DNA of 64,000 nt from Hyalella azteca (taxonomy: Eukaryota; Arthropoda; Malacostraca; Amphipoda; Hyalellidae), in the NCBI RefSeq assembly GCF_000764305.2, contig NW_025933076.1, positions 220,484-284,483 on the forward strand, written 5' to 3'. The notes under the pieces were generated by a model that searched no databases, was not told where the DNA came from, and was given only the letters and a program-made list of their open reading frames with translations. Below are positions 11,419-23,600 of this stretch, piece after piece. A program made the position numbers and the translations under genes. The number at the start of each line of letters is the position of its first letter. Position 1 is the first letter of the stretch.

Positions 11419-12362
11419 CAGAGCTGGGTAGCGCTACTTTGAAATGTAGCGGCGCTACCGCTACCGCTACATGCTCTAAATGTAGCGGGCGCCACCGCTA
11501 CCGTTACACCCACTAGATTGTAGCGAGCGTTACCGCTACCGCCACAGTAAAATGTAGCGCCGCTACAATGGCCAAAATTATTGAAAATCTCTAAATATTT
11601 ATTGTTCTGCTATTGGGATTTACTCAAAAATGTTTAATGATAATAAAACATTTTCAATACATATCAATGCAACTTTATTGCAATTAACCTAACCGAACTA
11701 GTACGGGTTAGATGCAGTAAATAAATGTTACAGTTATTTTTATGTTTTAAATTCCCTAGATGGATGTCTACTTTAATCTACCAATCTCAAAAATCATCCA
11801 CATATACATATAAAAGATCAGTTTTTTATTTGTATATATATGTGGATTATTTTTGAGATTGGTTGATTAAAGTAGATATCCATGTAGGGAAGGTGAAAGA
11901 TAAAAATAACTGTGTAAAAATAACTGTAAGCAAACTGAAACCTGGAAAAATATCTGTAAGTGTTAACTGGTAACAACTTAACAAGTAACAACTAACATGC
12001 TGACACTATATAGTAACAGGCTGAGGTTGACAACATTACACCGAAATCTTTCGTACAGTTTTATTCTGTAATTTATATTATGTATGTATCATGCTGGTTT
12101 TTAAATAATATTTAATACTATTAAGTAAAATCTAAAGGCTTTATCTATAAATGTAGCGGTAGCGCTGTAGCGGCAAAACCTCGTATAGCTACTTAAATAT
12201 GTAGCGGGCGCTACCGCTACCGCTACATTGCCTTAAATGTAGCGCCGCTACCGCTACTGAAAATGTAGCGGCCGCTACCGCTACATTGCCTTAAATGTAG
12301 CGCCGCTACCGCTACTGAAAATGTAGCGGCCGCTACATGTAGCGCGCTACTGCCCACCTCTG
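11419..12362. mobile_element. Non-autonomous hAT-type element, copy 2 (GTAGCG family)
   Basis: A 944-bp relative of the element at 6169-6616, with ends CAGAGCTGGGTA and GCCCACCTCTG. The flanks TCCAGGAC and TCCAGGAG form an 8-bp duplication with one mismatch, allowing two extra bases at the left end. Subterminal CGCTAC/GTAGCG arrays are present and expanded at the right end, where a unit of about 60 bp is repeated. The right half from about 12005 is nearly the same as 6365-6616 of copy 1. The extra interior at 11575-11990, absent from copy 1, holds an 81-bp-arm hairpin. No transposase frame. Confidence 0.85.
11730..11913. repeat. 184-bp hairpin inside hAT copy 2
   Basis: Arms 11730-11810 and 11833-11913 are inverted complements with only a few mismatches, separated by a 22-bp loop. 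The core words TCTACTTTAATC and CCAATCTCAAAAAT are matched on the other arm. It is probably a separate foldback insertion within the hAT element, since copy 1 lacks it. Confidence 0.85.
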
Positions 12363-13624
12363 TCCAGGAGGCAACATCAACTCTGATGTATGCACCAAGT
12401 CTCTATGTGGAATAAAGGAAGTGAAATTAATGCAGAAGACAATTAAAATGATATCTACTTATAACCAAGCGAAAATAAATTTTCACACATTTCTACAGAA
12501 CAGTTTATTTCCAGCTAATTTTAGTAAGATAATTTAATTATTGCAATAAAAAACAAAAGTATCTGCAACGAAAATATCAACACGAATTCCTGTCAATGTA
12601 CTAACAAGTTGAGCAGCCATTAAAGTTAATAAGGTTCAGCCGTAGTTACTCAGGCGACGTGTGCTGAAATCTGAGGTATTGCATTAATTTGGACTACAAA
12701 CTTTCCTTGCTTCTGTGTCACTTCTCTGTGAGGCAACCATTTTCCGTATATTTTATTACCAGAGATAGTTTTGAGGTCAAGCTAGAAAATGTAAATTATA
12801 AGTTCTTGAGACTTGCTGAAGCACTTAGTTGATCAGCACACATGACCCTACATTGCTCGAGGGCTCCAAGATCCGGATATAACCCCAACCTCTGAAGTGG
12901 CCAGCTGTGTTGAAGCCTACATTAAATCTATCGCTCTAACTTTTGTCCATCAGATCCAATTTAATGAAAATTTTATCTATATTCGTGACCAATTGGCATC
13001 AGTTTAATTATTGCCTTGCTTCAAATTTCTTTCTATAAATTAGCTGAAAAGCTTCATTTATCTTCTGCAGCGCTTGCTCTTTACCAGTGCCTTGACCTTT
13101 TTGAGGACAAGCAAATTAAGATGCAGAAAATAAAGCTTTTTAAACGACTACAAGGTGGGATGAAGAATAATAAAAGTTTTACTCGTAAGTATATTCCAGA
13201 ATTTTGCATATGGAAGAAGCAAATCTTAGTAGGAGAATGCATTGATTACGATCAATATGCGCCTAAAGTCATAGAATGTAAATATAAGCATCGAAATTTA
13301 AAGGGTATCTTTCTAGCTTTAAATAATTTAAATTGCATCTCGTTGAATTAATTAAGTGAATAGATTATATTACTTCAGTCGTTAAAAACTGCGTTAATTT
13401 CGTTGCCCGAGTCAAAATAATCATTTACCTGCCCAAATGTAAATTTTTTAGCAAGATATGGAGGGTGCTGATAGTGGAACAATAGAGGGAAGATGACAGG
13501 CTATTGGCAGAGGCATGATAACGTAGACTTGTACGCGAACCGGTGGGCGTGGTGAGTCTTATGACGGGAAATTTTAAGTGACCATACGTGGTAACTTGTT
13601 CGCTGAAGAGTTATGCGCAAATAA
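12363..13624. other. Non-coding stretch
   Basis: The longest frame, 13016-13351 plus (111 codons), is Lys-rich and matches no family I recognise. It is preceded by AT-rich sequence and I do not call it a gene. Confidence 0.5.
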
Positions 13625-13710
13625 CAACTGCAGCCACTCTGCAGTTAACGGACCACTGCCGCTAGTGGCGCAGCATATCAACTGCAGCCACTCTGCAGTT
13701 AACGGACCAC
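13625..13710. repeat. 54-bp tandem repeat, left of the assembly gap
   Basis: A 32-bp phrase (CAACTGCAGCCACTCTGCAG and onward) occurs at 13625-13656 and again at 13679-13710, period 54 bp. The second copy runs directly into the Ns, so the array probably continues into the gap. Confidence 0.85.
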
Positions 13711-13812
13711 NNNNNNNNNNNNNNNNNNNNNNNNNNNNNNNNNNNNNNNNNNNNNNNNNNNNNNNNNNNNNNNNNNNNNNNNNNNNNNNNNNNNNNNNNN
13801 NNNNNNNNNNNN
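13711..13812. other. Assembly gap (102 Ns)
   Basis: A run of N between two different tandem arrays. The true length is unknown, because repeat collapse is likely here. Confidence 0.99.
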
Positions 13813-14170
13813 TGGATGTATTTCAGCTTCATCGCAGCTGGTGTATCGCAGTCTTATCGCTGCTGGATGTATTTCAGCTTCATCGCAGCTGGTGTATGGC
13901 AGTCTTATCGCTGCTGGATGTATTTCAGCTTCATCGCAGCTGGTGTATGGCAGTCTTATCGCTGTTGGATGTATTTCAGCTTCATCGCAGCTGGTGTATC
14001 GCAGTCTTGTCGCTGTTGGATGTATTTCAGCTTCATCGCAGCTGGTGTATCGCAGTCTTGTCGCTGCTGGATGTATTTCAGCTTCATCGCAGCTGGTGTA
14101 TCGCAGTCTTATCGCTGCTGGATGTATTTCAGCTTCATCGCAGCTGGTGTATCGCAGTCTTATAGCTGCT
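13813..14170. repeat. 51-bp minisatellite, about 7 copies
   Basis: Units start TGGATGTATTTCAGC and differ at only a few positions (TATCGCAG or TATGGCAG, TTATCGCTGC or TTGTCGCTGT). Because 51 is divisible by 3, all three plus frames stay open with 17-residue repeats, including DVFQLHRSWCIAVLSLL. This is expected from the period and does not by itself indicate a gene. The left edge is lost in the gap. Confidence 0.95.
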
Positions 14171-16496
14171 TAAGTATTATTGTTCGTCACCGCAAATGTT
14201 CGTCAGCAAAGCATGGCTGTTACATCATTCCCGCAGCTTTTACCGAGCGGTAATGAGGCTTCGGAGCAGAGTTGAACGTCGGCTGAAGTGGCGTGGTAAT
14301 TAGAAGACGCGATCAGGCGCGATATGCATGGGGTGATATATAGTGGTGTGGGGCTCACTCGCGATAATCGTAAGCTCAAGGTCAAACAAATCTAATCTGG
14401 AAACCAGTATCGCTTCGAATGTAGTTATTGATGCTCTTGTACTGAGGCTCTTCCTGGGTTTAAAATGACGATTGACGAACGCCAATTAAAAGAACCTGTA
14501 CATGGTCTAGAGCCCTAAGTTAATATGATGAAATTCCTGCTTAGGGTTGAGGCATGAATAAAATTGACATGAAATGTTGAAAAATAATTATTACAGAACG
14601 AGTCCCTTTGGATCGTAGAATATAATGCATACATGAGCTTCTTCTTGTCGGGAAATTGATTTTATTCGAAATACCACCTAAACGAAATATGTACAAATTT
14701 CCCCGCTTCGTTTAATTGCAAAAACTCTCGGTGAAGGAACTTGATGTTTCAAGGGTGATTTCTCGACATATTCTTTAGGCACTAAGTGGATGCTTTCAGT
14801 AGTAGATTACTGTATTAGCCTGCCCAGATGATTTTAAATTAAGTCTTGTGATTGATCATGAGCAACTGAGGTACGGCGGCGGCTGCTCTGGAGGCCCGGT
14901 AGAACTTCTTTAAAAGTGACAAACTATGCAAACAAGAACATTTATAAATTGAGTTCTAATTGTTGAACCGTATCGATCCTGACTTCAGTTATCTATAGAA
15001 ATACTTATTCATTTCGTTTTTGATTTTTATCTCCTACCACAAATCAAAAATAGTTACTTGCTACAGTTTTATTTGCCACTTAAAACATGACAATCCAATT
15101 GGGTGTATGTCATCCATCATACAAGGAATTATTTTTTTTATTATCAAAATATAGGCTGTGTTTTCATTGGCTGAACACAGATTGAACAAACACAAGGCAC
15201 AGGTACAGGATAGGTACACATATATATATAATGGCTTCAATCTAGAGCTGTTACTATCACTACGTACAGGAACAGGCGAAAAATGAGCAGGCAAGCCATG
15301 CTCTACTTCAGAAGAGATAAAGACACGCATTTGAAGAGTTTTAGTTAAATGTACGCCGCGAAACATCACGATAAAGGATACTAGTATTGCTCTGCTATGT
15401 AATAAAATTACCTAAAAGAATTCAAATGGTTCAAGACGCTCCTATATTGATCACAAATCATATTATAACGATTCTTTTAAAAAAATTAACTCTAATTTAT
15501 AACTATACGAAACATTTTCAGCTTCTCCAGCTACCGATAAGAAGAATAATAATATTCCTAGTATTCATTAAAAATTCTGAAAAATTTAGAATCAGCCGGG
15601 CTCTTGAAATTAAAATGTATGAAGCATTTTTTGCTTCATTTCGCGCCCTTCAGAAGTTTTCAATAGTTTTTTGTATCGTTCAGTCCTCAGCAACACCACA
15701 AATACCCCAATCCATAACTTCCGATCCGTTTACACTTCGCTTTGTAGGTGAACTAATAGGTTGTGTGGGGGCCACAAATACACGTCTTTTGCGCCACCTC
15801 AGCTGATCTGTCTACAAGAACGACTATCCAGCGCCGCTACTCTATGGCTTGTCCACGATCGCTGCGATTCTCAACTCAAAGTGAATCAATGACTTCGTAA
15901 ACGAATGGCTTTTCGAGCCTGACGTTACGAGCCTGAGCCCTGCGATGGATCGACACTATTAGGGCCTTCTGGTCATTGTGGCGATGGCGTTAGTGACAGG
16001 ATTTTCGGTTACTGAGTAATGGCCCTACAAGATTCAAGGTCCTACAATGTCAGCACGGAATGATTTCAGTTGTCAGAGTTTTGAAAGTGAAAGTGTTTCA
16101 GTAGTTTGTGTCACACTAAAAATTTTTTATATTTCATAGCTTGGCGTTTTTTATTTTTCTTTAGCCAAGTTGTCATTATTTGGGACTCTTGACTGATGGT
16201 TGTTTTGCAAATGAGGAATTTCGGTTATAATTTAGAACAAATTCTTCAATTGTGTATGTCCAATAAAGCTGTAGCATGCACGGAGGAACGATGTGAAGTT
16301 CCCAGCTCTTTTCTAGTTTAATGCGTAACTTTTCTCCGACTTATGATGTGCACAATTTTTGCGCGATGAAAACAAAGATTTCAGGAAAATTTTTCTTGCA
16401 AGCAATCCTTTTCATATCTAGTGATTCAAATTATTTCCTTATCACGTGATTAAATTACCGGGTCTTTGATTTTGTTACAAAAGAGAATAAATGTAT
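14171..16496. other. Non-coding stretch
   Basis: Contains a 139-codon plus frame (15387-15806) and a 102-codon minus frame (15061-15369). Neither has a domain, signal or codon pattern I recognise. No repeats stand out. Confidence 0.5.
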
Positions 16497-17002
16497 AGGC
16501 ACTCAAAAATAACCGGACTGCCTGTGAGGTAGGCGAAGTTTTGGTAGTACCGCATTATCCTAGCATGTTCATATGCTACTGACATTCATCAGTAAGAAAG
16601 CCACGCTTCGATGCCCTTGAGGGCCGTGTTAAAATTATCACAAATTTTTTTGTGACGCTTCTTTTGCGCTCTCGTCGTTTTTTGACGATGGCTGATTTTC
16701 GTGAGCAACACGCTGCCGTCAAATTTTGCTTTCTTCTGTGAAAAACAATGTTACAGACTTACAGACGGCCTCCAAGGATGTTGCTATGGGGAGAATGCAA
16801 GTTTTAGAGTGATTTTCCCGTTCCATAAAAGAGGAAATGTCAATTGACGACCAACATCGCTCCTTCCACTTCCCGCACTGAAGAAAATGTTGATAAAATT
16901 AGTGAGCCAATCCCTGAAGATCAACGTTGAAGTATTGAAGAACTTGCGGAACTGCCCCACGTGACTTGGAGTTCACTCCAGCAAAGTATGACAGAATAAT
17001 TT
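16497..17002 (+). mobile_element. Decayed, truncated mariner element
   Basis: The left end appears at a TA near 16494-16497, followed by GGCACTCAAAAATAACCGG, a mariner-like terminus. A broken transposase start lies at 16688. No matching right terminus was found, so the catalytic part and the right end are lost or beyond recognition. Confidence 0.65.
16688..17002 (+). pseudogene. Mariner transposase N-terminal domain, broken
   Basis: Starts MADFREQHAAVKFCFLL and then a stop. After frame changes it continues MGRMQVLE, stop, FSRSIKEEMSIDDQHRS, then STSRTEENVDKISE, a stop, and SIEELAELPHVTWSSLQ. These match in order the conserved N-terminal blocks of mariner transposases (FREQ, GRxQVxEWF, MSIDDQxRSGRPSTSRTEENV, the IEELAELxxVxWSSLQ helix-turn-helix). 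At least three stops and two frameshifts occur, and the DDD catalytic domain is missing. Confidence 0.8.
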
Positions 17003-18587
17003 ATTAAAATAAACAATTTTTAAAAAATCATTTATTTTTGGGGGGCTCCCCCACCGTACGTTGCCAAGCCGTAGTTACATTTAGCTTCGTACAAAAATAT
17101 TTGCGCCACTCTCAACATGTAATTGTCGTTGTACTGCACGGTGAAGTAGAGAACCTTAAATCAAATACGGCAAAAAATATCATTTCATTTGCTTAGATTG
17201 AGTTCAATTTAAGATGATTGACGTCAACTATCAAACATGAGGAATTGATGGAATTTCCAGCACCTATAACTCAAGTGGCAAAGGAAAAGATTGTTGACAT
17301 ATCAAGTTTTGGAATGATATTTCTTTCCTGATTGTGAATCTAAAAATTCTTAGGTTTTATTTCAAAATGACCTCGCTACAGTCCATCTAGAGTTTTATTT
17401 ATGCCCTAATTCTGCAAAAATCTTGGCCTGAAACACTGGTTTTGTCTTCCATAGACTCTTCACTTGACGAGCTCGGTCTGAGCGCTGTCATGCGGGTGGT
17501 CAATCTTCATCGAAGCCGACAATCTCTCCAGTGATCGAGGAAAGAATTAATGGTCGAAGGTGTTTCTAATCTTCTTGAAGAGCCTGGGGAGGACCTCTCT
17601 TCTTCTGATCATCGGAATGGGCGGACCTCGGCCACGTTGTTCCCTTCATTTACAAGCAGATGGTTCGACCGCATCCCATGAGTCGGTTCCGCGATACGAA
17701 AACAAGGCAGAAAAAATATACTTTAAAAGGCTGAAGTTATGAACAAGAAAGCCAAGTGCCGGACAGTATTTGATCAATCGCCCGCCACTGGATTCTATTT
17801 GAACACGAAATAAGGACAACATTTTTTATATCCATTCTCCTCATCTGGAAGGCAGTGAATGTTTTTTGACGAACAGACGTCTGAAGGCATGAAAATTCAA
17901 TCGAGGGAGCTGCCAAGTCGAAGTCGTTGATATTGAGCGCCGCTCTAAATAATAGCAGAGTAGCAATAAGTTGTCACATTCTGTGGTTATCTAAGCCTCA
18001 TTTTATATCACGCCACAAATCTGTCACGTTCAGTTACCTCAGCCATTCGATCTCGACTTGTATGACGCCAGGGTTTTTTTATAGAGTTGAATTCGATACA
18101 TACAGCAAACGTTCTAAGAATAATTGATCTTAAATTGACTTTTATTTAACTCATACGAAACGAATAAATGAATCTAGAATACAGATCAACGAATTAAAAA
18201 TTGTCGGGCTCGAACTGCTTGCTTTATTATTTCGTTGTTTTTTGATAAAAATCTTGGATATAAACGAAAATGCAAAACATTCCTTGAATAATTCAAGTAC
18301 TCGCAGTTTCATTTAATGGCTTCAATAAAAATTTTTTCCCTCTGCTGTCAAGGTCTAATTGTTAACTGTTAATAATCTGGCAATTTTTGCAAAAGTTGAT
18401 TACTGGAATATATTCATCATCTTGTTTTTTAATGACCTAGGTACTATACATGTCATTAAGAAAAAACATACAAAAAATTCCAACTTTCATTCGGCCTTAT
18501 AAGAGCTGAATATACATCTAAACAAATGTTTTTGCCTTTACAATTAATATGAAACTTTTAAAGTAATTTTTATATAATTGTATCCTG
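17003..18587. other. Non-coding stretch
   Basis: No gene recognised. Short frames at 17560-17742 and 17927-18127 have no family resemblance. Confidence 0.5.
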
Positions 18588-19330
18588 CAGTGGTTCCCAA
18601 ACTTTTTCAGGCTGGCGCCCCCTTTGGCTCCCCAGTGAATCTCTAGCGCCCCCCCCCCCGCCAGACACATATAAAAACAAACGCCTTTTTCTTGAAACTT
18701 AGTATGCTGCAATTTTAAAAGAGAAAGGTTAAACACAAAATGTATTTCACACCTAGAACCCCATTTAGTAAACAATATATTTTTTAACAGTTTTAACTAT
18801 TTCAGCACTAGAAATTCATGACGGCTCGGATAAATTTACGGCCGGACTCGTGACCGGTCTCGCTGCCGGTCTCACGGCCAATCTTCAAATTCATGTGACC
18901 AAGGAATATCTCCCAAACTAATGAACGCAGCTCGATGAAACTTGGAACACGTATTCATTAGGACCAAACGGCGATGTTTAGCTCGTGAAAATTTTTTTAA
19001 ATTTCACCTTCATTCGGGAGTTATATGGCGATATGGGCTGAAATTCGCAGGGATCAAAGAATTTCTTCCAAATTACTGAACAGATTCGAACGAAATTTTG
19101 AATATAAATTCATAACTACCAAACGTAGATTTTTAGCTCGTGAAAATTTATTCGAGTCGGAGTCACGTTCTGGACGTGTTGTTTACAAATCGTCAAACAA
19201 ACATACGAACTTCTGACTTCGACTTCGCATACTGCCGCCCCCCCCTACTGCCCCTTTCTTCCTCACCGCCCCCCCCCAGATCTTTCCACCGCCCCCATGG
19301 CGGCAATATCGCCCACTTTGGGAACCACTG
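18588..19330. mobile_element. hAT-type non-autonomous element (CAGTGGTTCCCAAA ends)
   Basis: A 743-bp segment with inverted ends CAGTGGTTCCCAAA (18588) and TTTGGGAACCACTG (to 19330), a terminus typical of hAT elements of the Tip100/Zaphod kind. Further inward are C-rich runs near both ends. An 8-bp target duplication is not clear (GTATCCTG against GTTTAAAG). Two internal blocks contain TTAGCTCGTGAAAATTT (about 18977 and 19132), a partial internal duplication. No transposase frame. Confidence 0.75.
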
Positions 19331-19539
19331 GTTTAAAGCACGTCAGAGTTCTGTTTATGTTAAGGTGGGGTATACCCTCCAGAAAAACTTTCACATTTAC
19401 TAACGGATCTTTCTGAAATTTCACACATATATGTAAAACCAAAATACAAGCACATTTTGTTCGTATGATTTTTTTCGGAAAAATTAATAGAAAACGTGAA
19501 ATTCATAGAAAACAGACAAAAAAGGGGTACTTTAAAAAT

Positions 19540-20008
19540 CTATCTCCTCCTAGAGTTTTGAAGCTACAGCGATGAGACATATACCATTCGATTCGTAAAG
19601 ACCATACCAATCGAGTAACGAAGACCGATTTTTGATTTTTGACTTAGTTTTTTTACATGCATTTTCCCGTTTTCTTCTCATTTTCTTCAGATTTTCCCCC
19701 TGCCCCCCCATTTTGAATCCAAACTATGCACAAATCTAAAAAAATATAACTCAGTACTCAGTGCAGTGAGTGACAGAGAGCGCATTTTCTCGTCGACGAA
19801 AACGTGAAGTCACGGACGGACAGACAGACGAACAGACAGACGGACAGACGGACGGACGGACAGACGGACATTGCGAGCACAATAGTGCATTTTTTTCATA
19901 AATGAGAAAATGCGCTAAAAAGGGCTTCGTTACTCAATAGGTATGGTCTTTACGAATCGAATGGTATATGTCTCATCGCTGTAGCTTCAAAACTCTAGGA
20001 GGAGATAG
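19540..20008. repeat. Large hairpin with about 86-bp arms
   Basis: Arms 19540-19626 and 19924-20008 are inverted complements with only about three mismatches (outer word CTATCTCCTCCTAGAG against CTCTAGGAGGAGATAG). The loop of about 295 bp includes a C-run and the GACGGACAGACGG-bearing repeat. Confidence 0.9.
19746..19917. repeat. Short mobile repeat with GACGGACA microsatellite, copy A
   Basis: Starts ATAACTCAGTACT, passes AGCGCATTTTCTCGTCGACG, a GACGGACAGACGG run, and ends GAGAAAATGCGCTA. AGCGCATTTTCTC and GAGAAAATGCGCT are inverted. A shorter copy of the same unit sits inside the Tc1 element at 25501-25643, which shows that it can spread on its own. Confidence 0.8.
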
Positions 20009-20177
20009 GTTTGCCGTGACAATAAGTGTGAATGTTCAGCAGAGCGCGACAAAGTCCCGCGCGCGTCGCAATAGGCACTCAATGTAGCAAGGGTACGAAA
20101 CTGAACGTTACTGGAGCTTGATTCCACTCAAGGATGGTAGGAGCGACTGCATGCACACCTCCTTATACGACGCCAGG

Positions 20178-20558
20178 CGGGTTACTGAGCAGCACCTCAA
20201 GCAGACAATGTATTTAAAGTGCTGGGCAGCAAATTACCTCCTATCTTATTTGTTAAAGAACTACCCCCCCCTTTTCATTATCTGTCGTGAACGCATAAAT
20301 CAACGTACAGAGATGGTAATGGTACCGTTGGATAGGGCAGAATGTCAGCTTTAAGATGAGACTAAACGGGTAACTGAGCTGCACCTCAAGCAGTAACTGT
20401 ATTTAAAGTGCTGGGCGGTGAATTACCTCCTATCTTATTTGTTAAAGAACTCCCCCACCCCCCCCTTTCATGATCTGTCGTGAACGCATAAATCTACGTA
20501 CAGAGATGGTAATGGTACCGTTGGATAGAGCAGAATGTCAGTTTTAAGATGAGACTAA
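20178..20558. repeat. Two-copy 190-bp tandem repeat
   Basis: Copy 1 at 20178-20366 and copy 2 at 20367-20558 are alike along their whole length (shared words GAGATGGTAATGGTACCG, AAGTGCTGGGC, TGTCGTGAACGCATAAAT), with scattered substitutions and a variable C-run. It could be a fragment of a satellite captured by the TTAA element. Confidence 0.9.
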
Positions 20559-20607
20559 AAACCGGAAAAGCCAAATCCGAAAATTTTAGGGTATACCCCT
20601 CCTTAAA

Positions 20608-23600
20608 GATCGTTCACAGAAACACAAGCTTACCACCAAGCATAATTATCATTTAATCGTCGAACTTCAACGTATAGAGTCAAGCTGAGCTGTGAGGCCG
20701 CATCTACGTAGCCATGTCAATATCAGGCAGGCAGCAACGAGCCATCATTCGTCTCGGTCAAGGTAAGCGTGGCGATGGACCGGCTGGTGTGAGCGATAGC
20801 TCCAACTCTGGCGTGTGTTCAAAAGATTACGTGGAGGTCGATATTGCATCAAATAGACTTCAATTATATATTATATAGAAGCTATTGTTATAATGGTCAA
20901 CTGCCATGTCCATGTGATTAGGTCCAGGGCTTTGTAACATAACACAGCGATCAATTACATATTAAATTAAACCGGTTGTTATAATAGTTAGTGAACTGGG
21001 ATGTCTATATGATAACGTCAAGGGCTAAATTGAATCACGAGGACTTCTCTTACATATTATATGAAAGCGATTGTTCTAATAGTTAGTCAAGTGTAACAAC
21101 ACGTGCTGCTACAATCATGGAAGAATTTGGTTGCTGCAAAATACTTCAAGCTATGTACATTCCAGGAACTTATTTGGAAATTATGGCTTATAATTTCAAA
21201 TAAAATGAAACTACTACAATGGTTCGACATACGGTCGATTTTTTGTTCACTGTTCAAGACGCACACATAAAAAAACTATTCTTCATAGATTTCTGTCTGT
21301 CATTAGTGGATTCCAAATGCTACGGAAATGACGAAAATTACAAAAAAAAAGAAAGTAAAATAAAAAAGATCTTGCGATCATTCTGTTTCACATCTACTCT
21401 ACAGACAAAGTCTTAACGGATGGAAATAGAGCTTCTCTGATCATATATAATTTAATTCGCATACAATATACCATTTACAGGTATTGAAATTATTCATATC
21501 TCCCCTCCGAAAGTTACTAGAGCGCAGGCTTCTGAAGGACATTAAAGAACAAGTTCACCGGTGTGTGCGAAATGGAGGCGATCCTAAACCTGCTGTGATG
21601 TCCGAGAGATTCCGCGGACATATGACCATTTAGAAGTGCCCACAATGTCTCAAATCTATAAATTATCACACAAATTGATGAGTTATAAGGACCAGTGTCC
21701 TAATACTGGCTCAGTATGAAACCACAGCAATTAAATATTTCCCAAAACCTATGAGAAAATGCGTGAGTTTGGAAGACGGGTTCGCGCTCGAGTGCAACAG
21801 GTGCTATAGTATATTGGCCAGCAATTCCATAATGGAACAAAGATATGGGGTGCGGTTGAGGGTCGTATGAATGAATATTCCTGAATATCGTTCGTCCATT
21901 CTAAAGCCTGTATCAAGTTCGGCGAGTTCGCTTGATGAATCAAAGGCTGGATGTCAGGCAATCGAGTGGCAGTAATTAACCTTTGGCAGGCTCGGTCATT
22001 TCACACTTAGCGACGAAACATTTTATGGGACCGATAATTAATACGAGTACGACACAAAACTTTTATAAATTATTTGAATTTAAATTGAGCTTAGTGGCTT
22101 CGTAATTTCTGATTAGTTACAAGGAAACTTAAGGGATTTGATAATGAGCACATTTAAAGAAACTTATAATGAGATTTGTTAAATCTAGAGATACAGAACA
22201 GGAACCAAAGAATGCCTACTACGTAGTAACAAAGCTAGAAAGCATCATCATCAAACAGGAAGACTGATTATATATTCACCATTAATGTTATAAAATTACA
22301 ACGAATGTTCCGTGGTCAGTAAAACATTGGACTTGTCATGTATTTTTCATTTAGGGATATAGGTTTCTCTGTCCTGAGTAATTTGAAGAATTCCGATATT
22401 CTGATATAAAGTTTGACGCAAGTGTTACACATCTTTCTCTCCTGATGAAGCATTTCGGTTTAATTATTTCTTCTTTTATGACAATTAACATATTAAACCA
22501 GTAAGTAAAATTCAACGTAACTGCATTGAACTCGCCGGGACAACATGTTTAGTCAGTAGTTGAATTTTATTGTTCGTAAATGTTGCTCGAGGAAGTGGAA
22601 AAAATTGTTACCCAGGGGAGAACAAATAACAACCCAGAGAAGCAGAGGGCTCCAGCAACTTGTCCTTCTGGAGCTCTAAACGCATTTTTTCTTGGTTTCC
22701 GTTCCTTTTATGTCTGCGAGGAGAAAAATGTGAGAATTCTCGTAAATTATCACTCAGATTGTTCCTCCGAATGACTCTTGCATCGAAAACATCCGACACC
22801 GAGCGCTTTCATTATTATAATAAAATCTGAGGAGGTTTTGCCGGAAGAAATGAATCCAGAAAAGATCATCAAGAAATCGAACGAAGTTAATCTTACACAA
22901 ATATGTTTAACCTTTTATCTTCGGAAGCCTTACCAGTCTGCATTGCTATTCGTCGCCAAATAGTCATTGTGTTGTCTTAAGATCGGAAACTTAGCATTCA
23001 GCATATCGTCAGTGCTATATTAACTGAATTATAACATCATGATTTACATCAATCTCTATTTTATTGTTTGCATGTGTTTACAATGATATGATGGTTTAGA
23101 CAATGAAGAGATTCAAGAAGAAAATATTATATATATTTTTTATATTACAGATTTTCAACCGACTTGGCATAAATACTCCTCAATATTTCAACAATAAAGT
23201 AATTGTTTAGATTTAATGATCTCTTGTGTTGGAAGCTTTGAGCACTCCATCGATATTCTTGCTAGGCCAGAACCGATATCCTAATCTATTTATGTTTCGC
23301 AATTTCGATAATCCGCTTTGAATCAAAACGTTAATGAGCGATAATTGAATGATCCCAATTAGTACTTGTCCTTTTTAACGCCTTAATCACACCGAAATGA
23401 CAGGAATAATCAGCCAATAATTAGGCAACGTCAATACGAATAAATTATTGGTGGTCTCATTTGAAGATCTCAAACCGAGATAAAAATTAATGTAACGTCA
23501 CGGGAAAATTTTGATGTAAGTGACTTGACAAATCTATTCATTGTTTTCAAAACTCATATGTAAAAGCCTTTTGCCTGCCACAAATGATAGATAATGACAC

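Larger units (their letters stand above)
19360..20607. mobile_element. TTAA-bounded composite element
   Basis: Bounded by TTAA at 19360-19363 and 20604-20607, with inverted ends GGTGGGGTATACCCT and AGGGTATACCCCTCC just inside. TTAA duplication is the hallmark of piggyBac-type insertion, though these termini do not begin with the usual CCC, so the superfamily is uncertain. It contains a long hairpin (19540-20008), a nested short repeat (19746-19917) and a two-copy 190-bp tandem repeat (20178-20558). No transposase is encoded. Confidence 0.65.

Noticed and set aside
13016..13351. 111-codon plus frame as a gene
   Set aside because: Lys-rich composition typical of AT-rich DNA and no family resemblance; cannot be supported.
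13578..14253. 195- and 145-codon plus frames over the 51-bp array as a gene
   Set aside because: All three plus frames stay open over the repeat, and one frame includes Ns; no start context or flanking coding sequence.
15061..15806. 102-codon minus and 139-codon plus frames as genes
   Set aside because: No domain, no splice or codon support, AT-rich composition like the surroundings.
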